Source: Alphaproteobacteria bacterium
GTDB taxonomy: Bacteria > Pseudomonadota > Alphaproteobacteria > Sphingomonadales > Sphingomonadaceae
Direction of reading: 5' to 3'
Length of the DNA: 8,163 bases
Assembly (NCBI GenBank): GCA_005882415.1
Contig: VBAE01000241.1
Coordinates: forward strand, 1-8,163
Within the stretch, counting starts at the first letter, position 1. Each line of letters starts with the position of its first letter. The notes under the pieces were generated by a model, which was not told the origin of the DNA, made no database searches, and saw nothing but the letters and a program-made list of their open reading frames with translations. Below are positions 1 through 4,148 of this stretch, piece by piece. Made by a program: the position numbers and the translations under genes.

Positions 1-176
1 TTGGCGGCGAAGGCGATCACTGCGTAGAGAACGAGCGTCCAGCCCCAGGCGATGGTGGCGACCACGGCGCCCACCCGGACGAAGGTCACGTCCCAACCGG
101 TCATCTCGGCCACGCCGGCGCACACGCCGAAAATCTTGCCGTTTTCCTTGTCGAGCTGGAAAGTCTTGCGGGTCAT
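1..176 (-). CDS. pspC: PspC-domain envelope stress protein, partial (N-terminal 58 codons)
   Basis: The visible N-terminus starts MTRKTFQLDKENGKIFGVCA and continues with a GVAEMTGWDVTFVRV segment, then a hydrophobic stretch (about residues 38-58) that would be the first membrane helix. The K-IFGVCAGVAE...DVTFVRV pattern is the hallmark of the PspC domain. In the known family, PspC is an inner-membrane protein that senses envelope damage and, with PspB where present, draws PspA away from the activator PspF. The start is the ATG at 174-176, with an AGGAGG ribosome site 5 nt upstream. The gene follows pspA on the same strand after a 34-nt gap, so the two are almost certainly co-transcribed. No pspB lies between them. 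The C-terminus lies beyond the left edge, so full length and any extra C-terminal domain are unknown. Confidence 0.88.
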   Translation of the reverse strand, partial: MTRKTFQLDKENGKIFGVCAGVAEMTGWDVTFVRVGAVVATIAWGWTLVLYAVIAFAA

Positions 177-210
177 CTGTTCCTCCTGTTTTCTTATGCG
201 TGTCGGTCGG

Positions 211-867
211 TCAGCCGCGCTTTGCCTTCAAGGCTGCGAGCTCGGCTTCGATCTTGTCGGCGTTCCTCAGCACCGCGAATTCCTCGTCGAGGCTCTTCGG
301 GCCGGCGATCGCCAGCGCCTCGTCGTCGACGAGGCCGAGCGCTGCCCGGCGCTCCAGCATCTCGAAGCGCGAGAAGCTGTCGTCGACCCGGCTCGGCAAG
401 CGCTCGTCCCGGAGACGGGCGTCGCGGGCGGCGGCCTTGACCCGGGCGAGGATCGCCCCCTGCCGCTCGCGGGCCTCGCGAAGCTTGGCCTGGAGCCGTG
501 CGGTGTCGTTCTCCATCGCGCGGACCTCGTCCTCGAGCACGGAACACTCGGCGCGGAGTTCGTCGGCCGTCTCGGCGGCGAGCTGCTTCTGGGAAAGGGC
601 GGCGCGGGCGAGATCGTCGCGGTCCTTGGCAAGGGCGAGCTCGGCTTTCTCTTCCCAGTCGGACTGGAGCTGCTCGAGCCGGGCGACCTGGCGTTCGATC
701 TCCTGCCGGTCGGCGGCGGCGCGGGCTGCCGAGGCGCGGAGCTCGACCAGGCTCTCCTCCATCTCGACGACGATCATCCGGATCATCTTGGCCGGGTCTT
801 CCGCCCGGTCGAGAAGATCGGTGACGTTGGCGGCGATGATGTCGCGGGTGCGCGAGATGATGCTCAT
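211..867 (-). CDS. pspA: Phage shock protein A (PspA/IM30 family)
   Basis: 218 aa from the start MSIISRTRDIIAANVTDLLD, close to the roughly 220 aa of E. coli PspA. The N-terminal amphipathic helix (about 1-22), the AEDPAKMIRMIVVEMEESL segment (about 27-45) and the long charged, Ala/Glu/Arg-rich coiled coil through about residue 200 are typical of PspA. Known role: it binds the inner face of a stressed cytoplasmic membrane as oligomers and, when unstressed, inhibits the sigma-54 activator PspF. The chosen ATG (865-867) has GGAG 9 nt upstream. Another in-frame ATG lies at 882 with no clear ribosome site. The frame stays open to an ATG at 1011 that overlaps the upstream gene's stop, so a 266-aa form with a Pro/Arg-rich leader is possible (see separate entry). 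pspC follows after 34 nt. No pspF is in the window. Confidence 0.92.
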   Translation of the reverse strand: MSIISRTRDIIAANVTDLLDRAEDPAKMIRMIVVEMEESLVELRASAARAAADRQEIERQVARLEQLQSDWEEKAELALAKDRDDLARAALSQKQLAAETADELRAECSVLEDEVRAMENDTARLQAKLREARERQGAILARVKAAARDARLRDERLPSRVDDSFSRFEMLERRAALGLVDDEALAIAGPKSLDEEFAVLRNADKIEAELAALKAKRG

Positions 868-1011
868 CGGCAGGAACTCCATGTAAACGGGCTTGTGGGC
901 GGTCCGGTGGGTGGGCCGGGACGGGGCGGACTGGCCCCTCTTGGGGGTCGGCCGCGGCGGCGGGGTGAGCCGCTTGAGCTCGTCCCGCCGCACCTGGATC
1001 GCCTCAGCCAT
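868..1011 (-). other. In-frame Pro/Arg-rich coding-like leader joined to pspA
   Basis: From the ATG at 1009-1011 the frame runs 48 codons straight into PspA with no stop. It would encode MAEAIQVRRDELKRL and then a Pro/Arg/Thr-rich, basic segment. About 46 of the 48 third codon positions are G or C, clearly more than the first and second positions, as in translated genes of this genome. The ATG lies inside ATGGCTGA, where TGA is the stop of the upstream small gene, an overlap that suits translational coupling. This could be a true N-terminal extension of PspA, a small gene that lost its stop, or untranslated leader with chance composition. A reasonable ribosome site also exists for the short PspA start, so both forms may be made. 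Confidence 0.45.
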
Positions 1012-1180
1012 TGGCGTCGGCACCGGCGCCGGCAACGAGGCTGGCGATCGCGAAGGTCGCCGTGCCGTTGGAGCGGACCGCTTCGGCCGGAGCGACGGCT
1101 GCGCCGACGAACGCGACGGTGAAGACGAGGGACGCAAGGGCGGCGACCGCGCTGCGCTGGATTTTGTCGAAGTTGAACAT
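1004..1180 (-). CDS. Small exported peptide upstream of pspA
   Basis: 58 aa starting MFNFDKIQRSAVAALASLVF. The start ATG (1178-1180) has AGGGAG with a 6-nt spacer. Residues 1-9 form a charged n-region, about 10-30 a hydrophobic core, and PAEA at about 31-34 is a plausible signal peptidase I site, leaving a mature peptide of only about 24 residues, rich in Ala and Gly. I do not recognise a named domain. Small proteins of this look occur upstream of pspA in sphingomonads as far as I recall, which would suggest a periplasmic or membrane partner in the stress response; that is inference. It is the first gene after the sigma-54-like promoter and its stop overlaps the ATG of the leader fused to pspA by 8 nt (ATGGCTGA). 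Confidence 0.72.
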   Translation of the reverse strand: MFNFDKIQRSAVAALASLVFTVAFVGAAVAPAEAVRSNGTATFAIASLVAGAGADANG

Positions 1181-1238
1181 GATAGTCTCCCTGAACCCCG
1201 GTAAATGTCGCCCGCCTCGCGGCGGTTGTTTTTAGGAT

Positions 1239-1254
1239 TACAAGGCCCGTGCCA
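1239..1254 (-). promoter_or_regulatory. Sigma-54-type -24/-12 promoter of the psp operon
   Basis: The minus strand reads TGGCACGGGCCTTGTA. The family consensus is TGGCAC-N5-TTGC(A/T); here the -24 half is perfect, the spacing is exact and only the -12 C is changed (TTGTA). Transcription would begin near 1228, about 48 nt before the small gene's ATG, leaving room for its ribosome site. psp operons are classic sigma-54/PspF targets, so the match and the context support each other. Conserved GG-N10-G spacing is seen; activity is inferred. Confidence 0.62.
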
Positions 1255-1298
1255 AGGTGGAGAAATGGCGGAAAACTGCGGAATTTGGAGAGGTAGGA

Positions 1299-1346
1299 GC
1301 GCTTGCGTGGCGCAAAGCGCGGACAGATGTTGGGATTTTTTCCCAA
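1299..1346. promoter_or_regulatory. Inverted repeats at the expected enhancer position of the psp promoter
   Basis: Two inverted repeats are visible: GCGCTTGCG-TGG-CGCAAAGCGC (1299-1320, one unpaired base) and TTGGGA-N5-TCCCAA (1330-1346). They lie about 70-120 bp upstream of the predicted sigma-54 start near 1228, where activators of the PspF type normally bind. I cannot match them to a known PspF site, so the assignment rests on position and symmetry only. Confidence 0.35.
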
Positions 1347-1375
1347 GTTTTGGCGGGTAGATTAGGAACCTCCCA

Positions 1376-1393
1376 CGTCATCCTGGAATGACG
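1376..1393. repeat. Mini-palindrome with the same ends as the 96-bp repeats
   Basis: CGTCATCCTGGAATGACG starts with CGTCAT and ends with ATGACG, exactly the ends of the 96-bp elements, 28 bp before the first full copy. It looks like an internally deleted remnant of the same repeat family. With 1181-1525 this is part of a gene-free stretch that otherwise holds the psp promoter, its presumed enhancer sites and the 96-bp repeat. Confidence 0.5.
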
Positions 1394-1421
1394 GCTGGCA
1401 CGGGCGCCCTCACCTCTCCTT

Positions 1422-1517
1422 CGTCATTCCGGGCTTGACCCGGAATCCATGAACACAGGTCTGTGAGATTTCGGCACGATCCGTGTTCATGGATGGCGGA
1501 TCAAGTCCGCCATGACG
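1422..1517. repeat. 96-bp dispersed palindromic element, copy 1
   Basis: Bounded by CGTCAT and ATGACG. The outer 40-nt arms (1422-1461 and 1478-1517) are inverted copies matching at 32 of 40 positions. Each arm also has its own 8-bp hairpin: ATTCCGGG-CTTGA-CCCGGAAT (1426-1446) and ATGGCGGA-TCAAG-TCCGCCAT (1493-1513), whose loops are complementary. About 86 of 96 bases match the copy at 4051-4146. It begins 8 nt downstream of the stop of the minus-strand gene ending at 1526. It resembles REP/BIME/RIME-type elements of proteobacteria; such elements often lie at 3' ends and can stabilise mRNA or end transcription, but no role is shown here. Confidence 0.9.
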
Positions 1518-1525
1518 AGCTGCCC

Positions 1526-1804
1526 CTACGCCCGCGCCTGCTCCCGACGCTCCGTGCCGTCCCAGCCTCGACGCTCCGTGCGGCCGTCCCACTTGGGCGC
1601 CGGCTTCACCGAGTCGATGAGCTTGGCACCCGCGATGAACACGCTGCCGGAGCAGGCGGCGAAGAGGAGCCAGCCGCCGGTGCCGGGGAATTGGTGCATG
1701 TAGTGAATACCGCGCTCGGTGGCGCCGACGGCGATGGCGTAGGTGACGAGGAAGGCCTCGAACCGGGTCTTGATGGTGAACAGCCGTGCCAGCTTTCTGA
1801 TCAT
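1526..1804 (-). CDS. Small two-helix inner-membrane protein, unnamed
   Basis: 92 aa starting MIRKLARLFTIKTRFEAFLV. Hydrophobic segments at about 14-28 and 41-63 suggest two membrane helices joined by a short loop (ERGIHYMHQFPGTGG). The C-terminus is a charged tail with a near-duplicated motif, WDGRTERR followed by WDGTERR (about 73-88). I recall similar short proteins from sphingomonads, without an assigned function. An upstream GTG at 1864 is in frame but its codons are unlike the gene, so the ATG at 1802-1804 is preferred. That ATG is preceded directly by GGGGGG rather than a spaced ribosome site, which leaves initiation unclear and would suit a near-leaderless transcript from the sigma-54-like element at 1816-1831. 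It lies downstream of xth on the same strand. Confidence 0.72.
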   Translation of the reverse strand: MIRKLARLFTIKTRFEAFLVTYAIAVGATERGIHYMHQFPGTGGWLLFAACSGSVFIAGAKLIDSVKPAPKWDGRTERRGWDGTERREQARA

Positions 1805-1815
1805 CCCCCCAGATA

Positions 1816-1831
1816 AGCAATGGCCGTGCCA
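1816..1831 (-). promoter_or_regulatory. Consensus-perfect sigma-54-type element
   Basis: The minus strand reads TGGCACGGCCATTGCT, a full match to TGGCAC-N5-TTGC(A/T). The predicted start would be at about 1805, one base before the ATG at 1804, so the transcript would be almost leaderless. Either that is real, or the match is a chance one, or the true translation start lies elsewhere. A perfect 6-bp-arm palindrome, GGCGGA-AA-TCCGCC (1834-1847), lies just upstream, and GGCGT-N4-ACGCC (1854-1867) beyond it. These could be operators or weak terminator hairpins for xth; no T-run follows them. Confidence 0.38.
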
Positions 1832-1892
1832 GTGGCGGAAATCCGCCCTTTCCGGCGTCCGCACGCCAGGAATGTGTAAATCTTACCGACGA

Positions 1893-2669
1893 TTAACCAT
1901 CTTCAAGCTCGACCCAGGTCGGCGCATGATCGCTCGCCCCTTCCCGCCCCCGCACCTCGCGGTCGACGTCGGCGGCAACCAGCCGCGGGGCCGCGTCGGG
2001 GCTGAGCAGGAGATGGTCGATGCGCAGCCCGGCATTGCGCGCCCAGGCGTTCCGCCAATAGTCCCAGAAGGTGTAGACCGCCTCTGCGGGGTGGAGGTGG
2101 CGGATGGCGTCGGTCCAGCCTTGCTCCAGCAGCCGGGCATAAGCGGCGCGGGGCTCCGGCTGCATCAGCGCGTCGTCGAGCCAGCGCTCGGGCTTGTAGA
2201 CGTCGAAATCGGTCGGGATGACGTTGTAATCGCCCGCCAGCACGACCGGGCATTTCGCCTTCAGCAGCTCGGCGGCATGGTCGATCAGCCGCTCGAACCA
2301 GCGCAATTTATAGTCGAACTTCGGCCCCGGCTGCGGGTTGCCGTTGGGAAGATAGAGGCAGCCGATCAGCACCCCGTTCACCGCCGCCTCCAGATAGCGG
2401 GCCTGATCGTCGGACGGGTCGCCGGGGAGGCCGCGCCGCGTCTCCACCGGCTCGCAGCCGCGGGCGAGGATAGCGACCCCGTTCCAGCGCTGCTGGCCGT
2501 TCCAGATCGCGCCATAGCCCGCTTGCTCGATCGCCTTCGCCGGGAATTTCTCGTCCGGCGCCTTCAATTCCTGCAGGCAGGCGACGTTCGGTTTCGTTTC
2601 CTCCAGCCATTCGACCAGCCGCTCCAGGCGGCCGTTCACCCCGTTGACGTTGAATGTCGCGATCCTCAT
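1893..2669 (-). CDS. xth: Exodeoxyribonuclease III / class II AP endonuclease
   Basis: 258 aa starting MRIATFNVNG, a typical ExoIII length. This family cuts DNA 5' to abasic sites and degrades 3' ends of duplex DNA in base-excision repair, using Mg2+ in the cytoplasm. All hallmark motifs of the endonuclease/exonuclease/phosphatase fold are present in order: N7 in FNVNG, E34 in LQELKA, Y106 and N109 in LYLPNGN, D147 and N149 in GDYNV, D218 in RIDHLL, and D247/H248 in SDHAPT. The start is the ATG at 2667-2669; the longer in-frame extension upstream has poor codon use and overlaps intergenic palindromes. No strong ribosome site is seen before it. The gene is divergent from the AraC-family gene, with 186 bp between them. 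Confidence 0.95.
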   Translation of the reverse strand: MRIATFNVNGVNGRLERLVEWLEETKPNVACLQELKAPDEKFPAKAIEQAGYGAIWNGQQRWNGVAILARGCEPVETRRGLPGDPSDDQARYLEAAVNGVLIGCLYLPNGNPQPGPKFDYKLRWFERLIDHAAELLKAKCPVVLAGDYNVIPTDFDVYKPERWLDDALMQPEPRAAYARLLEQGWTDAIRHLHPAEAVYTFWDYWRNAWARNAGLRIDHLLLSPDAAPRLVAADVDREVRGREGASDHAPTWVELEDG

Positions 2670-2703
2670 CGCCGACCAACGCCGCCGGGATAAGAATGGA
2701 TGC

Positions 2704-2743
2704 GCGTCCGCCAGCGGACGCCGCCTCTGTCCGCAGCCGGACA
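2704..2743. promoter_or_regulatory. Tandem operator-like palindromes GTCCG-N4-CGGAC
   Basis: Two perfect palindromes lie 23 bp apart (centre to centre) in the xth/AraC divergent region. The first is GCGTCCGC-CA-GCGGACGC (2704-2721). The second is TGTCCG-CAGC-CGGACA (2728-2743). Both contain GTCCG-N4-CGGAC. They lie 35-74 bp upstream of the xth start and about 90-130 bp upstream of the transcription start predicted from the element at 2807-2822, which is the usual place for a sigma-54 activator. A third copy of the core sits at 7193-7206. Symmetry and repetition are seen; the binding protein is unknown. Confidence 0.55.
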
Positions 2744-2806
2744 CTATCGCACGTCCCGGCCAGTCCGCGGGCCGCCTGCCCCCCTGCCGCCCCTCTCAGA
2801 AGCCGC

Positions 2807-2822
2807 TGGCATCGCCCTTGCT
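2807..2822 (+). promoter_or_regulatory. Sigma-54-type -24/-12 element upstream of the AraC-family gene
   Basis: TGGCATCGCCCTTGCT matches TGGCAC-N5-TTGC(A/T) except for the last C of the -24 half, with the invariant GG-N10-GC spacing intact. The predicted start near 2833 gives a 23-nt leader that includes the ribosome site AGAGGA before the ATG at 2856. The geometry fits well, but the element has not been shown to work, and no enhancer-binding protein is encoded in the window. Confidence 0.45.
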
Positions 2823-2855
2823 TGCCCAAAGGCTTACGAGCGTTACAAGAGGAAG

Positions 2856-3719
2856 ATGCAAGCCGTGGCCGCCGATCCCTCGTTCAGCCTGATGCTGGCC
2901 CATGGCGAGGGCAGCCGCCTGCCGCGCCCCGGCGGCTTCGTCGTCCTCTCTCGCCTCGCCGGCGGGCGGAGCCAGATCCGGGCGCTGGCGCCGTCGGTCA
3001 AATTCGTCCTCCAGGGCGAGGAGGTTTACGAGATCGACGGCCGGACCCGGCGGATCAGGCCGGGCGAATTCCTGCTGGTCGACGCGGGTGCCGAGATCGA
3101 GGTCACCACGCCGCGCAACGCCGAGACGATCGGGCTCTGCGTCTATTTCGGCGGCGAGGCGGGGACTCCGCTCGCCGAACCGGGGCGCCGGCCGCTCAAC
3201 CCGCGCGCGGTCAATGGAAGCACGCTCGACCCGCTGGCCGGACTGCTCGAGAGCCACGCCAGGGCGCTCGCCGGGCGGCCCGAAGCGGGCGTGGACCTCG
3301 CGCCGTCGATCGTAGCCGCTGCGGAGCGGGCGACCGAGGCCTATCTTTCCGCGTGGGACAACCGCCTGGCCCGGCTCGGATCGCTCAAGCATTCGACCCG
3401 GGTCGAGACGCTACAAAGGCTGGAGCGCGCCCGCGCCTTCCTCCACGCCAATGCGGGGCGGATCGTCACGCTCGAGGAGGTGGCCGCCCACGCAGCCCTG
3501 TCGCGCTTCCACCTGACAAGAAGCTTCGCCGAGGCCTTCGGGGTTCCTCCCCTCGCCTACCACCGAAACCTCCGCCTCGACTCCGCCGCCCGCCTGATCG
3601 CCGAGGAGGGGGTGCCGGCGACGGTGATCGCCGAACAGTTGGGCTACGCGTCGCTGAGCGCCTTCAGCCGCGCCTTCCGGCAGAAGTTCGGAGTGCCCCC
3701 GAGTAGGCTTGGGAAATAG
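2856..3719 (+). CDS. AraC/XylS-family transcriptional regulator with N-terminal cupin-like domain
   Basis: 287 aa. The C-terminal ~105 residues (about 182-287) are an AraC DNA-binding domain with two helix-turn-helix units: the first at about 205-229 (TLEEVAAHAALSRFHLTRSF), the second at about 253-282 with the family signature GYASLSAFSRAFRQKFGVPP. The N-terminal half has a small cupin-like beta region (about 48-85: FVLQGEEVYEIDG...RIRPGEFLLVDAG), the usual effector-binding or dimerisation part. The start ATG at 2856 is preceded by AGAGGA at short spacing. The frame is open to 2700, but codons there have lower third-position G+C and cover the palindromes, so the longer form was rejected. It may control its own promoter, xth, or the nearby P450; no target is proven. 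Its stop is 3 bp from the stop of the convergent PqqD-like gene. Confidence 0.9.
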   Translation: MQAVAADPSFSLMLAHGEGSRLPRPGGFVVLSRLAGGRSQIRALAPSVKFVLQGEEVYEIDGRTRRIRPGEFLLVDAGAEIEVTTPRNAETIGLCVYFGGEAGTPLAEPGRRPLNPRAVNGSTLDPLAGLLESHARALAGRPEAGVDLAPSIVAAAERATEAYLSAWDNRLARLGSLKHSTRVETLQRLERARAFLHANAGRIVTLEEVAAHAALSRFHLTRSFAEAFGVPPLAYHRNLRLDSAARLIAEEGVPATVIAEQLGYASLSAFSRAFRQKFGVPPSRLGK

Positions 3720-3722
3720 CTT

Positions 3723-3986
3723 CTAGCCGCTGACGCTGACCAACCCGTCCTTACGAAGGTCCTCCACCAGGTCCCGCACGTCGCGTTCGATCTCTCCGGC
3801 GTCGCCCTCGAACTCCTCCGCCAGCGCGGCGCTGAGCTCTTCCACCGTCATCGGGCGTTCGAGCAGGGCCCAGATTCGGGTGGCGGGGAGGTTGAAGCCG
3901 TAGCAGGTGCCGGTCTCGACATGGAGCGCGACGATCTCGCCGTCGACTTCGGCCTCGATCAGGCCTTCGGTGCGGGTGACGAGCAT
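3723..3986 (-). CDS. Standalone PqqD-like protein (RiPP recognition element)
   Basis: 87 aa. The central run LHVETGTCYGFNLPATRIWALLE (about 21-43), followed by MTVEELSAALAEEFEGD and a helical IERDVRDLVEDLRKDGLV end, is the PqqD family pattern: a beta-hairpin then three helices. In the known family, PqqD and related RREs bind the leader of a precursor peptide and hand it to a modifying enzyme (radical SAM, lasso peptide protease and others). Here no PqqA, PqqE, peptidase or cyclase lies nearby, and I see no obvious precursor peptide in the 162 bp upstream, most of which is a repeat. The start at 3984-3986 has AAGGA with a 7-nt spacer. It follows the P450 gene on the same strand. It may be an orphan RRE acting with distant enzymes, or a diverged protein with another use. 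Confidence 0.83.
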   Translation of the reverse strand: MLVTRTEGLIEAEVDGEIVALHVETGTCYGFNLPATRIWALLERPMTVEELSAALAEEFEGDAGEIERDVRDLVEDLRKDGLVSVSG

Positions 3987-4050
3987 GTTCGGGTCCTTCG
4001 ATTCGGCGGGGCGCTCTCTCGTAGCGCGCGGGGCGCTGGACGCCAGCCCC

Positions 4051-4146
4051 CGTCATCCCGGGCTTGACCCGGGATCCATGAACACAGGTCGGTGAGAACC
4101 TGACACGATCCGTGTTCATGGATGCCGGATCAAGTCCGGCATGACG
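4051..4146. repeat. 96-bp dispersed palindromic element, copy 2
   Basis: Same length, ends and orientation as the copy at 1422-1517, with about 10 differences, half of them in the central loop (4098-4103). The two sub-hairpins are ATCCCGGG-CTTGA-CCCGGGAT (4055-4075) and ATGCCGGA-TCAAG-TCCGGCAT (4122-4142). Both differ from copy 1 by paired changes that keep the stem (T-A to C-G, and G-C to C-G). It begins 2 nt after the P450 stop codon and separates that gene from the PqqD-like gene, so it could end or trim the P450 transcript. Confidence 0.9.
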
Positions 4147-4148
4147 GG

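Noticed and set aside
52..1122. Long plus-strand open frame opposite pspA
   Set aside because: It is antisense to well-supported PspA and the small exported peptide; G+C-rich genes keep opposite frames open by codon bias.
1376..1517. CRISPR array
   Set aside because: The repeats are single palindromic elements and not direct repeats separated by regular spacers, and no cas genes are present.
2700..2855. Longer N-terminus for the AraC-family protein, starting at 2700
   Set aside because: Third-position G+C falls to about 74%, no good ribosome site precedes it, and it would cover the palindromes and the sigma-54-like element. The ATG at 2856 has AGAGGA before it.
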